Part shown: positions 24,578 through 32,895 of the stretch, in pieces
Position numbering within the stretch: position 1 is the stretch's first letter
Layout of the letters: every line of letters starts with the position of its first letter
Source: Chitinophagaceae bacterium
GTDB taxonomy: Bacteria; Bacteroidota; Bacteroidia; Chitinophagales; Chitinophagaceae
Direction: 5' to 3'
NCBI GenBank assembly: GCA_947456825.1
Contig: CANGTM010000012.1
Location: forward strand, 1 to 36,843
Length of the DNA: 36,843 nt
Made by a program: the position numbers and the translations under genes
The notes under the pieces: model-generated
What the model saw: only the letters and a program-made list of their open reading frames with translations
What the model was told of the DNA's origin: nothing
The model's database searches: none

Positions 24578-25441
24578 ATGCGCACCTGTCTTTTACTGTT
24601 AGCGTTTGTATGGTCAGCGATCAACACTACTGCCCATTCACAGTTTTCTATAGCTGCAGCTGCAGACCTTTCCGCTTTCTTTTACCCCGGAGACCAACCC
24701 AAACTTCAATTTTTGCTGGCCAATAACGGCCGCAGTGAACAAACCGGCAATTTGCAACTTGAACTTTTTGATGCCGTAAAGAAGCAGCCCGTCGACGGAT
24801 GGTTCTACAATCAATTAGCGAACCAATACTTTACGCTTGCCGCCGGCGAACACCATGCGGTTCGATTTCCGATCATGATCCCAAATGCCTTTACCGGAAA
24901 AGTATTTTGGCAGCTGACCGTCCGTATCGATAGTACGCTTCAGTTGATTCGTGGATATTTTGATGTCAGAGATGCCGATCATCAAACCGAGGCCGCGCAG
25001 CAGGCGTATCAGAGAACGATGAAAGGTGGCATTGGACTGTTCACCGTAAATAAGCAACCTTCGAAATCGGTGGCTGAGCAAGTGATCACTCCTTTTAGCA
25101 CTCAACCCGTCGGCCATCCTGTCGTTCTTCGCATGTCCATCTACATCAATCAAAAAACGGATAGCTGCACGGTACTGCTACCGCTCTCGGCCGGACTGCA
25201 ACCAACCGGTAACAACGTACAGTTCAAAAAAGGAAAGCCAACATCGATCGTGCAAAAACCCAAGTCGGACACGGCCCTTAGCATGACCCTTTACGGACTT
25301 AGCCCGGGCGTGTACCAATGGGATTATCCGTTCACTACCCGCTACCCTGGCGAGTTTTTGGTACCGTCTTGTCGATTGCTGCTTTATAATGCTGCCCGTC
25401 GCGAGTACCGTACAGCAACCAGTAGCATCTTGATCGAATAA
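24578..25441 (+). CDS. Small secreted protein resembling alpha-2-macroglobulin end domains
   Basis: A 287-residue protein with a signal peptide (about 1-21). Residues 31-130 look like a macroglobulin beta-sandwich domain of the large Bacteroidota alpha-2-macroglobulins: FYPGDQPKLQFLLANNG, then LQLELFDAVKKQPVDGWF, then LAAGEHHAVRFPIMIP. Residues 175-287 resemble the C-terminal domain of the same proteins: PVVLRMSIYI and then LSPGVYQWDYPFTTRYPGEF. What would lie between them in the full-length family, a thioester-type helical domain of several hundred residues, is replaced by about 45 residues. The frame is clean, so it may be a maintained miniature and not a remnant. It abuts sucD (TAA immediately followed by ATG), so it is translated with it, though I see no functional link. 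The assignment is from memory of family patterns. Confidence 0.6.
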   Translation: MRTCLLLLAFVWSAINTTAHSQFSIAAAADLSAFFYPGDQPKLQFLLANNGRSEQTGNLQLELFDAVKKQPVDGWFYNQLANQYFTLAAGEHHAVRFPIMIPNAFTGKVFWQLTVRIDSTLQLIRGYFDVRDADHQTEAAQQAYQRTMKGGIGLFTVNKQPSKSVAEQVITPFSTQPVGHPVVLRMSIYINQKTDSCTVLLPLSAGLQPTGNNVQFKKGKPTSIVQKPKSDTALSMTLYGLSPGVYQWDYPFTTRYPGEFLVPSCRLLLYNAARREYRTATSSILIE

Positions 25442-25460
25442 GACGCTACGGTCCTTCCTT

Positions 25461-25468
25461 TACCTTTA
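25461..25468 (+). promoter_or_regulatory. Probable -7 element of the FAD oxidoreductase gene
   Basis: TACCTTTA matches seven of eight positions and ends 4 bases before ATG 25473, so any transcript from here would be leaderless. No -33 element is apparent. Confidence 0.4.
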
Positions 25469-25472
25469 CCAA

Positions 25473-26543
25473 ATGAAAACCGAATTTCTGCTCGTGGGTC
25501 AGGGACTTTGCGGAACCTGGCTCAGCTATTTTCTGGAGCAGGAACAAAGAGAGTTTCTGGTGCTCGACCCAGGAAATCTCCCCAATGCCTCTAAGCAGGC
25601 AGGCGGTCTTATCAATCCTGTTACCGGCAGAAGATTGGTCACGACCTGGCTGATCGATGAACTAATGCCCTTTGCTAAACAGCAGTATGGCCAACTGGAG
25701 CAATTGCTGATTTCGAGATCAACCAAACCCGATGACAACCTTTTTGAGGAACGAAGCATCATACAATTCTTTTCGCACCCCGATACTCGTTCTGTTTTTG
25801 AAAAGCGCGCCCTCGAGCGGAGCGACTACCTGCAGCTGCCAACAGAAGAACTGCTCGAGACAAAAGCGTTTGATCATCTGCACGGCTATGGAATCATTCA
25901 AAAAAGCTATCAGGTGCGTCCCGACTTACTTTTGACGGCCTATAAAGAACATCTCTCGAGGAGTGGCCGACTACTGGAAAAAAAGTTTGAATACGACCGA
26001 TTAGTACCACTACCCGGTGGTGGTCGATACGACGATATTTCATTTGACTATTTGATCTTCTGCGATGGCACCGGCACACATGGCAATCCCCTATTTAACC
26101 ACCTGCCTGTGGCTCCGGTCAAGGGAGAGGCATTGATCGTACGGGCACCTGACCTACCTGCCTCATATGTATTCAAAGGACCACTGACCCTGATACCGCT
26201 GGGGAATTCGGGGTATTGGTGGGTAGGCTCCAGCTATGAGTGGGATTTCAGCGACCCTTACCCCAGCACCAACTTTCGCTCCGCTACCGAACAAACCCTG
26301 AAGCAGTGGCTCCAATTGCCTTTTACGGTTACCGATCACTGGGCCGCCATACGACCCGGCTCCAAAGAAAGAAGACCTTTTGTAGGTATACTAGAACAAT
26401 ATCCACCTATTGGGCTATTGGGAGGAATGGGCACCAAAGGATGCTCGCTGGCTCCCTATTTTGCACGCCAACTCGTGCAACATCTGCTACGCCAAGCTCC
26501 TCTGAACCCTGAGGCCAACTTGAGACGATTCGAGAGAAATTGA
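25473..26543 (+). CDS. FAD-dependent oxidoreductase (DAO family)
   Basis: A 356-residue D-amino-acid-oxidase-type flavoprotein. The N-terminal dinucleotide-binding strand and loop FLLVGQGLCGTWLSYFLEQ is followed by the acidic strand end FLVLD. QAGGLINPVTGRRLV near 43-56 and a C-terminal FAD closure (RPGSKERRPFVG, then LLGGMGTKGCSLAPYFA) complete the fold. Such enzymes oxidise amines or amino acids; the substrate cannot be told. The GRR-LVTTW motif region resembles relatives of the oxidase half of MnmC, but there is no methyltransferase domain. It follows the macroglobulin-like gene by 31 bases and has its own -7 candidate. Confidence 0.85.
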   Translation: MKTEFLLVGQGLCGTWLSYFLEQEQREFLVLDPGNLPNASKQAGGLINPVTGRRLVTTWLIDELMPFAKQQYGQLEQLLISRSTKPDDNLFEERSIIQFFSHPDTRSVFEKRALERSDYLQLPTEELLETKAFDHLHGYGIIQKSYQVRPDLLLTAYKEHLSRSGRLLEKKFEYDRLVPLPGGGRYDDISFDYLIFCDGTGTHGNPLFNHLPVAPVKGEALIVRAPDLPASYVFKGPLTLIPLGNSGYWWVGSSYEWDFSDPYPSTNFRSATEQTLKQWLQLPFTVTDHWAAIRPGSKERRPFVGILEQYPPIGLLGGMGTKGCSLAPYFARQLVQHLLRQAPLNPEANLRRFERN

Positions 26544-26565
26544 GCGCATTTTTTCACAACTTTCT

Positions 26566-26573
26566 TACCTTTC
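26566..26573 (+). promoter_or_regulatory. Probable -7 element of the small membrane protein gene
   Basis: TACCTTTC matches seven of eight positions and ends 7 bases before ATG 26581. A TTG at 26540-26542, 23 bases upstream, could be the -33 element. Confidence 0.45.
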
Positions 26574-26580
26574 GGCCACA

Positions 26581-27003
26581 ATGAGCGACTCCCAGCATAA
26601 GACCTCACAAGCCGTTTATTCCATTCCAGCCAAATATCGAAGAATGGAAAATCTGCACATTGTTTTTTGGATCATCAAAGACCTGAGCTGGTGTATGGGT
26701 TGGGTATTTATGGGCATCGGCATGATCATCCCTACCCTTTTCGTCGCCATCTTTATTTCATGGCGCACACGCCATATTACATCCGAACTGGCCCACAATT
26801 TGGCCGTTGCCTTTTGGATCTGCGCTAACAGCACTTGGATGATCATGGAATTTATAAAACAAGATGATGCGATCTTTTTTGATATGCTGACCGGTAAACA
26901 ACTCTCTCTTATCCCCTTTACCATTGGCTCGCTGATCTTGCTTTATTATTACCTGATTCAAGCTCCGAAGGAACGCAAAAAGAGATCAACGGCCCATTCT
27001 TGA
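26581..27003 (+). CDS. Small four-helix membrane protein, function unknown
   Basis: A 140-residue protein with four predicted membrane helices near 27-41, 43-60, 71-91 and 108-126, a polar N-terminus and a basic C-terminus (KERKKRS). The first helix holds [12 protein letters not shown], and the third has several Trp and an Asn ([14 protein letters not shown]). I recognise no family. The pattern of Trp, Asp and Asn inside helices suggests more than a passive anchor. It lies between the FAD oxidoreductase and aspS, 22 bases before aspS. Confidence 0.75.
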   Translation: MSDSQHKTSQAVYSIPAKYRRMENLHIVFWIIKDLSWCMGWVFMGIGMIIPTLFVAIFISWRTRHITSELAHNLAVAFWICANSTWMIMEFIKQDDAIFFDMLTGKQLSLIPFTIGSLILLYYYLIQAPKERKKRSTAHS

Positions 27004-27025
27004 TTATTCGCCTAATTATAACAAC

Positions 27026-28858
27026 ATGTTCAGATCGAATACCTGTGGGGAATTACGCATACAAGACAAAGGAAGAAACGTGCAGTTGGCCGGATGGGTA
27101 CAGACCATTCGCAAATACGGCGCCATCACTTTCGTAGATCTGCGCGATCGATATGGCATTACCCAATTATTGTTTGGAGAAAAAGTAAACACGCAACTCG
27201 AAACAACTCCCCTTGGCCGTGAGTTTGTGTTGCAGGTAAACGGAGAGGTGATAGAGCGAAGCAACAAAAATCCTCAGCTTGCCACTGGCGAGATCGAAGT
27301 TGATGTACAATCCTTTACTATTCTCAATCGGGCGGCCGTACCACCTTTTACCATTCAGGACGATACCGATGGTGGTGATGACCTGCGCATGAAGTATCGC
27401 TTCTTAGACTTGCGAAGATCCTCGGTACGACGTAATCTTGAGCTGCGCTATGCGGTAAACAGGGCTGCACGAACCTATTTGCACGAGCAGCAATTCATGG
27501 ACATAGAAACGCCGTTTTTGATCAAGTCGACCCCCGAGGGAGCACGCGATTTTGTGGTTCCCTCCCGCATGAATCCCGGTCAGTTCTATGCCTTGCCTCA
27601 ATCGCCACAAACATTCAAGCAATTACTGATGGTGAGTGGCTATGACCGTTACTACCAGATCGTCAAATGCTTTCGCGACGAGGACCTGCGGGCCGATCGC
27701 CAACCAGAGTTTACCCAGATCGACTGTGAGATGGCCTTTGTAGAGCAAGAGGACATTCTGACTATGTTCGAGGGTATGATCCGTTTTATCTTCAAAGAGG
27801 TCAAGCAGCTCGACTACACCGACCCCATTGCAAGACTTAGTTGGGAAGAAGCCATGTGGACCTATGGCAATGACAAACCGGATATTCGTTTTGCCATGCC
27901 GCTGTTGAATATTAAAAAACCCGATACGGTATTTTCGGACAGGGCCGATCATCGAGCCTTGATAGAGGGAGCTAACTTCAAGGTCTTTGACGAGGCTGAA
28001 ACCGTGTTGGCCCTTGCGATACCCGGAGCCGCCGCGTACACTCGTAAGCAAACGGATGAGCTGACCGAATGGGTACAACGTCCGCAAATTGGAATGAAGG
28101 GCTTGGCTCATATCAAATACCTCGAAGACGGAACTTGCAAGAGCAGTATCGATAAGTTTTATACGCCTGAGCAACTTCTCCAGTTAGCCAAAGCCGCCCA
28201 CGCGCAACCCGGTGACCTGATCGTTGTTCTGGCCGGAAAAGAAGAACGTACGCGCAAGGCCATGAGTGAGCTTCGTCTCGAAATGGGTGAGCGGCTGGGA
28301 CTTCGCAAACCCGACGAATTCAAATTATGTTGGGTACTTGACTTTCCCCTGTTTGAGTATGATGAAGAATCCAATCGTTGGGTAGCTCGTCATCACCCCT
28401 TTACGTCTCCCAAGCCCGATCAGATCGAGACCATGATCAATAACAATCCCGTTATAACCGACGCAGCGAATTACCTTAGCCACCCGTACGCGGGCATTAA
28501 AGCGAATGCCTATGACATGGTATTGAATGGAAATGAAATTGGCGGTGGCTCCATTCGTATTTACCAGCGGACCTTGCAAGAAAAAATGTTCGCTGCCCTT
28601 GGAATGGACAAAGAGGAACAACAACACAAATTTGGGTTTTTACTCGGCGCCTTCGAATATGGCGCCCCGCCACATGGGGGAATCGCCTTTGGTTTTGACA
28701 GACTGTGTGCCATCTTAGGAGGCAGCGAAAGTATTCGCGACTTTATTGCCTTTCCCAAGAACAATGCGGGTCGTGATGTAATGCTGGATGCGCCCGCTTC
28801 TATCGACGAGCATCAATTCGAGGAATTACAGATCCGGCTGAATTTGAAAAAAGAATAG
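27026..28858 (+). CDS. aspS: Aspartate--tRNA ligase
   Basis: This 610-residue class II synthetase charges tRNA-Asp. The N-terminal OB fold (residues about 1-110, [14 protein letters not shown] and [15 protein letters not shown]) binds the anticodon. The catalytic core shows motif 1 ([19 protein letters not shown]), motif 2 ([24 protein letters not shown]), and motif 3 ([10 protein letters not shown]). The bacterial GAD insert sits about 290-420. Length fits the bacterial type. Whether it is discriminating or also charges tRNA-Asn cannot be settled here. It starts 22 bases after the membrane protein gene and ends 2 bases from the convergent E1 gene. Confidence 0.97.
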   Translation: MFRSNTCGELRIQDKGRNVQLAGWVQTIRKYGAITFVDLRDRYGITQLLFGEKVNTQLETTPLGREFVLQVNGEVIERSNKNPQLATGEIEVDVQSFTILNRAAVPPFTIQDDTDGGDDLRMKYRFLDLRRSSVRRNLELRYAVNRAARTYLHEQQFMDIETPFLIKSTPEGARDFVVPSRMNPGQFYALPQSPQTFKQLLMVSGYDRYYQIVKCFRDEDLRADRQPEFTQIDCEMAFVEQEDILTMFEGMIRFIFKEVKQLDYTDPIARLSWEEAMWTYGNDKPDIRFAMPLLNIKKPDTVFSDRADHRALIEGANFKVFDEAETVLALAIPGAAAYTRKQTDELTEWVQRPQIGMKGLAHIKYLEDGTCKSSIDKFYTPEQLLQLAKAAHAQPGDLIVVLAGKEERTRKAMSELRLEMGERLGLRKPDEFKLCWVLDFPLFEYDEESNRWVARHHPFTSPKPDQIETMINNNPVITDAANYLSHPYAGIKANAYDMVLNGNEIGGGSIRIYQRTLQEKMFAALGMDKEEQQHKFGFLLGAFEYGAPPHGGIAFGFDRLCAILGGSESIRDFIAFPKNNAGRDVMLDAPASIDEHQFEELQIRLNLKKE

Positions 28859-28860
28859 GC

Positions 28861-30951
28861 CTACCCATTCACCAGCCTATGCAGTAACGTACTCACTTTT
28901 TCGGCAGTGGGCAGCATGGCCTTTTCCAGCTCCATGTTCATGGGAACGGCGGGCAAATTCAACGCCCCCATTACTTCTACGGGTTGATCTAGCGAGGTAA
29001 AACAATTTTTCGCGATTCGACCGGCCAATGCTTCTGCAAAAGAATTTAATTGCTGTTCTTCTGTCAGCACCAGACATTTTCCGTGAACACGTACGCGCTG
29101 GTAGATCAACTCTTCGTCGAGCGGAAATAATGTACGCAGGTCAATGATTTCTATTTGACCGGGCAGGGCACGACTGGCCTCTCTAGCCCAATACACCCCC
29201 ATCCCGTAGGTGATTACAACGGCAGATTCTCCCGATGCGATCATTGCTTCATCGGCCACTTGCACTTGGCGTCCTTTACCCAGTGGAATTATATAGTCTG
29301 CATCAGGCTCCGGGGTACGTGCCTCATCGGTGCCGGGCACTTTACTCCAGTACAGCCCTTTGTGCTCGAGCATCACCACCGGATTTGGGTCGTAATAAGC
29401 CGCTTTCATCAATCCTTTCATATCGGCAGCCGTGGAAGGATACACTACTTTGATCCCTTTAATGGATAGCAGCGTACTTTCTACCGATCCGCTATGATAG
29501 GGACCACCCCCACCATAGGCACCCGTGGGTACCCGAAGCACCATAGAGACCGGGAATTTTCCGCGACTGAGATAACAACTCTTCGACAACTCGGTGACCA
29601 ACTGATTAAAGCCGGGATAGATATAATCAGCGAACTGCACCTCCACGATCGGTCGCAACCCCGCGGCAGACATGCCGGCAGTGGACCCAACGACATAGGC
29701 CTCTTGAATGGCCGTGTTAAAGACACGATGCTCACCAAAGACATCGGCCAATGTAGCTGCTTCTCTAAAGACACCCCCTAGTCGTTTGCCTACATCTTGT
29801 CCGTAGAGCAAGGCCTCGGGGTGTTGCTGCATGATCTCTTTAATTGCAAAAAGGGCCGCATCGACCATCATGATCTTGGGTGCATCCATTGGCGCACGCT
29901 GTCCTTTCTCTTCGACGATCGGTGTGGGAGCGAATACATGATCTGTTACGGTAGCAACTACCGGGGGGGCAGCTGCATTAGCCCGATCAAAATCATCAGC
30001 TACTGTTTGTGTGGCTCTTTTTTCGATCGATACTAACTCCTCTTCCGAAATACCCTGGCTCAGCAAACGCTGGCGCAACTTAGGACGGGGATCGTGTAAA
30101 AGATGCGACGCATATTCCTGATCTTCTCTATAAAATTCGCGACGCACGCCGCTGGTATGATGGCCCAGCAACGGCACTTGGGCATGAACCAAATAAGGTT
30201 TTCGTTGCTGACGAACGGTAGCGGTCACTTCTCTCATGACAGATAGTGAAGCTTCAAAATCGGATCCATCCACCTGCACCCTTCCCATACCCTTAAAGCC
30301 GGCCGCATATTCGAACGCATTCATGGCCCTGGCCTCGGGCGCGGTTACACTGATGCCCCAATTATTATCCTGCACCAAATAGATGATGGGTAGTTGTTTG
30401 AGCACCGCAAATTGAAAGGCCTCACTCACCTCCCCTTCTGTAACACTGGCATCTCCCATCGAACAGATAACGATGGGCGGTGTGGCTGCCTTCATGAATG
30501 CGGGGGCTATTTCTTTGCAAACAGCAGGATCCTTCTGTTGCAGCGTTTCCCAATAATGAATAGCTTGCGCAACACCGGTTGTCGGGATCACCTGCATACC
30601 GGTGGCACTGGATTGATGAATGATAAGCGGCTTGTCAGGCCCACGGTAGCTGGGGTGCGAGTAGTACTCTCTTCCTCCGGAAAAAACATCATCTCCCTTA
30701 GCAAGTAATTGCAACATCAATTCATAGGGCGTAAAACCCAACCCCAACAGTAAACTCTCATCTCGGTAGTAAGGACTAACAGAATCGTGCGGCTGCAAAC
30801 AAAAAGCCGTAGCCAACTGAATAGCTTCATGGCCTCGCGAAGTGGAGTGCACATACTTACAAATGGCGCGGTTGGCTTCGTATGTCTCTGCCATGGCAGC
30901 AGCCTGACACATGTACTCGTAGGCCGATAATAAGGAGGTAGATGAACGCAT
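28861..30951 (-). CDS. Single-chain 2-oxoacid dehydrogenase E1 (alpha-beta fusion)
   Basis: A 696-residue thiamine-diphosphate enzyme in which E1 alpha and E1 beta are joined in one chain. The alpha half (about 1-335) has the TPP motif GDASVTEGE...DNNWGI near 166-200, preceded by YYRDESLLLGLG and THP-binding residues. The beta half begins near 355 (KIMMVDAALFAIKEIMQQHPEALLYGQDVG) and has LRVPTGAYGGGGPYHSGS and VMLEHKGLYW. The closest family is branched-chain 2-oxoacid (2-oxoisovalerate) dehydrogenase E1, but pyruvate or acetoin cannot be excluded by eye. E2 and E3 genes are not in the window. It is the last gene of the pth-FAH-E1 run, 11 bases after the FAH gene. Confidence 0.9.
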   Translation of the reverse strand: MRSSTSLLSAYEYMCQAAAMAETYEANRAICKYVHSTSRGHEAIQLATAFCLQPHDSVSPYYRDESLLLGLGFTPYELMLQLLAKGDDVFSGGREYYSHPSYRGPDKPLIIHQSSATGMQVIPTTGVAQAIHYWETLQQKDPAVCKEIAPAFMKAATPPIVICSMGDASVTEGEVSEAFQFAVLKQLPIIYLVQDNNWGISVTAPEARAMNAFEYAAGFKGMGRVQVDGSDFEASLSVMREVTATVRQQRKPYLVHAQVPLLGHHTSGVRREFYREDQEYASHLLHDPRPKLRQRLLSQGISEEELVSIEKRATQTVADDFDRANAAAPPVVATVTDHVFAPTPIVEEKGQRAPMDAPKIMMVDAALFAIKEIMQQHPEALLYGQDVGKRLGGVFREAATLADVFGEHRVFNTAIQEAYVVGSTAGMSAAGLRPIVEVQFADYIYPGFNQLVTELSKSCYLSRGKFPVSMVLRVPTGAYGGGGPYHSGSVESTLLSIKGIKVVYPSTAADMKGLMKAAYYDPNPVVMLEHKGLYWSKVPGTDEARTPEPDADYIIPLGKGRQVQVADEAMIASGESAVVITYGMGVYWAREASRALPGQIEIIDLRTLFPLDEELIYQRVRVHGKCLVLTEEQQLNSFAEALAGRIAKNCFTSLDQPVEVMGALNLPAVPMNMELEKAMLPTAEKVSTLLHRLVNG

Positions 30952-30962
30952 GGCGGTGTTTC

Positions 30963-31574
30963 CTACTGTATGGATAATTCAAAGGCAGAATCGTCTTCGA
31001 CAAATCCCTCGAGCACATCGCCCGGCTCAACAGGGCCTACCCCGGCGGGCGTTCCCGTAAAGACAAGATCGCCCGGCTCGAGCGTAAAGTACTGACTGAT
31101 GTGCGAAAGCAGCGTGTCGAAATCAAAGATCATTTGTGACGTACTGGCCTGCTGAACGATGGCCTTGTTCTTATACAGACAAAAATGTATGTCGCGCTTG
31201 TTGCGAAAACGATCGGCCGGCATCCATACACCAAGCACGGCAGCACCATCGAAGGCCTTTGCTTTTTCCCAGGGCAATCCTTTTTCTTTTAACTGCTGCT
31301 GCAGATCGCGAGCCGTAAAATCAATGCCGGCGGTGATAGCATCATAATAGCCGGCTGCATCTTCCTTCGCAATCGCCTGTGCCCTTCTGGCGATTCGAAG
31401 AACTAACTCACACTCGTAGTGTATCTCGTTCGAGAAGGCCGGAATAGAAAAAGAGCTGTCGGGGGGCAAGAGCGACGTCTCAGGCTTAATGAAAATAACA
31501 GGATCGGTGGGCACCTCGTTTCCCAACTCGCGGGCATGAGCCACATAATTTCTTCCAACGCATACGATCTTCAT
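30963..31574 (-). CDS. Fumarylacetoacetate hydrolase-family protein
   Basis: A 203-residue FAH-fold enzyme of the short type, which cleaves C-C bonds or decarboxylates or isomerises beta-dicarbonyl acids with a divalent metal. It has KIVCVGRNYVAHARELGN at the start, FIKPETSLL, the metal-binding Glu pair HYECELV (Glu54 and Glu56), a third ligand likely in GIDFTARD (Asp86), and GDLVFTGTPAGVGPVEPGD near the end. Acylpyruvase or oxaloacetate decarboxylase or tautomerase are the usual activities of this size class. It lies 10 bases after pth and 11 before the E1 gene. Confidence 0.92.
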   Translation of the reverse strand: MKIVCVGRNYVAHARELGNEVPTDPVIFIKPETSLLPPDSSFSIPAFSNEIHYECELVLRIARRAQAIAKEDAAGYYDAITAGIDFTARDLQQQLKEKGLPWEKAKAFDGAAVLGVWMPADRFRNKRDIHFCLYKNKAIVQQASTSQMIFDFDTLLSHISQYFTLEPGDLVFTGTPAGVGPVEPGDVLEGFVEDDSAFELSIQ

Positions 31575-31584
31575 AGGGTATAAT

Positions 31585-32157
31585 TCAGGTAAAACTTTTT
31601 TGATTGTAAAGATTCATCGCAGCTTCTAGTCCTTGCGTTGCGATCACTTCAATGGCATCCACGCAATGCGCGATCTTGGCCGCCACTTGTTTTTCTTCGG
31701 AACTCTTCCAGCGAGATAAAACAAAATCCGCTTGCTTTCCCTTTGGAAAATCGCTGCCGATGCCAAAACGAAGTTTGGGATATTGAATGGTACCCAATGC
31801 ATCCTGGATACTCCTTAAACCATTGTGACCGGCATCACTGCCACCAGGCTTTATCCGGATCTTATCGAGAGGAAGCGCCAGGTCGTCTACTACCACCAGC
31901 AGCGCGGCTATATCGATCTTCTCCTTATCTAACCAGTATTTGATGGCCTTACCGCTCAGGTTCATGTAGGTGGTGGGGCAAACACAAACAAACTGCTTAC
32001 CCTTCCACTTTACCTCGGCAACATAGGCCAAGCGGTCTACCCGAAATTGTCCCCCGTGCCGCTGCACAAAGGCGCCCACCACATCGAACCCGATGTTGTG
32101 TCGGGTGTGCGCATATTCATCGCCTACGTTTCCTAATCCGGCCAGCAGTATTTTCAT
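31585..32157 (-). CDS. pth: Peptidyl-tRNA hydrolase
   Basis: The 190-residue enzyme frees tRNA from peptidyl-tRNA that drops off ribosomes. It has MKILLAGLGNVGDEYAHTRHN with the catalytic His20 and Asn10, PTTYMNLSG, VVDDLALP and AGHNGLRSI. ATG 32157 gives the family's normal N-terminus. A longer frame reaching 32226 runs into the terminator hairpin and was rejected. It has a -7 candidate at 32172 and begins the minus-strand pth-FAH-E1 run. Confidence 0.96.
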   Translation of the reverse strand: MKILLAGLGNVGDEYAHTRHNIGFDVVGAFVQRHGGQFRVDRLAYVAEVKWKGKQFVCVCPTTYMNLSGKAIKYWLDKEKIDIAALLVVVDDLALPLDKIRIKPGGSDAGHNGLRSIQDALGTIQYPKLRFGIGSDFPKGKQADFVLSRWKSSEEKQVAAKIAHCVDAIEVIATQGLEAAMNLYNQKSFT

Positions 32158-32171
32158 GTTGATTGGAGGTT

Positions 32172-32179
32172 CAAATATC
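32172..32179 (-). promoter_or_regulatory. Probable -7 element of pth
   Basis: GATATTTG on the minus strand matches seven of eight positions of TAnnTTTG, 14 bases before the pth ATG and just beyond the rplY terminator. Confidence 0.4.
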
Positions 32180-32194
32180 GGTCTTCGCCAATAA

Positions 32195-32222
32195 AAAACC
32201 CGCATCGGGCGATGCGGGTTTT
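32195..32222 (-). terminator. Intrinsic terminator after rplY
   Basis: A perfect 12-bp stem, AAAACCCGCATC with GATGCGGGTTTT, around a GGGC loop. On the minus strand it is followed by a T run (TTTTTTAT), so it ends the prs-rplY transcript before pth. The plus strand read-out also begins with TTTT but is less uniform. Confidence 0.85.
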
Positions 32223-32249
32223 GCAAAAGAAGTAACGACTTGCGTTGAA

Positions 32250-32876
32250 TTATTTCTTGGCGGCAGCGGCGGCTGGGGCAGCAGCGGCTGGCGCAGCACC
32301 GGCAGCAGGAGCGGTAGCCTCTTCTTGCTTAAGCTGACGGGTCAATACCACCGAAGCGATAGGAATACGGGGAGAGTTCAAGATCTCGTATTCGGCGATC
32401 TTGACATCTTCTACACGAATATTACCGTTCAACTCAAGGTTGTCGATGCTTACCTCGATCTGCTCACGCAGATGCTTAGGGTAGGTCTTTACCTTGAGGG
32501 ATTTCATTTTGGTGATAAGCTTTCCGCCATCCTTTACTCCTTTAGAAGCACCCACGAATTTGAGCGGAATGTTCGCGATCACTTTTTTACCCTCAACCAG
32601 CTCCAGTAAGTCCACATGTGTCAACATATCGTTGACCTTGTCGAACTGGAGGTCTTTGAGAATGGTCTTGTACGTTTTGCCGTCGATCTTAACTTCGGCG
32701 ATCTGAAAGCTTGGTGTGTACACTAAATTTTTGAAAGCCGCAGCAGGAGCATAAAAATTGACCTCCTGTGCACCCCCGTAAATTACACCAGGCACCATTT
32801 CCTGAGAGCGGAGTTGACGGGTGGCTGTTTTGCCAAATCCGGTCCTCAGTTGTCCTTCGATTGTAATTGTGTTCAT
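32250..32876 (-). CDS. rplY: 50S ribosomal protein L25 (CTC form)
   Basis: L25/CTC (208 residues) binds 5S rRNA in the central protuberance. The N-terminal L25 domain (about 1-95) has the ELGK-type start TIEGQLRTGFGKTATRQLR and VPGVIYGG, with DLQFDKVNDMLTHVDLLEL. The C-terminal CTC domain (about 96-185) has IPLKFVGASKGVKDGGKL and LREQIEVSIDNLELNGNIRV. Residues 185-208 are an Ala/Pro-rich tail ending in two Lys. It follows prs by 19 bases; this prs-rplY pairing is common in bacteria and suggests joint control of nucleotide supply and ribosome synthesis. Confidence 0.95.
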   Translation of the reverse strand: MNTITIEGQLRTGFGKTATRQLRSQEMVPGVIYGGAQEVNFYAPAAAFKNLVYTPSFQIAEVKIDGKTYKTILKDLQFDKVNDMLTHVDLLELVEGKKVIANIPLKFVGASKGVKDGGKLITKMKSLKVKTYPKHLREQIEVSIDNLELNGNIRVEDVKIAEYEILNSPRIPIASVVLTRQLKQEEATAPAAGAAPAAAAPAAAAAKK

Positions 32877-32895
32877 GCTATTTTGTTTTATTGGT

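Noticed and set aside
27623-28174. 183-codon open frame antisense to aspS
   Set aside because: It is entirely within the synthetase gene, without domain or promoter support.
32158-32226. Longer frame for pth
   Set aside because: It runs through a strong terminator hairpin; ATG 32157 gives the family N-terminus with catalytic His20 in place.
32253-32324. Ala/Pro-rich codons at the rplY 3' end as a nucleotide repeat element
   Set aside because: They code for the low-complexity tail common in CTC-type L25 and need no separate explanation.
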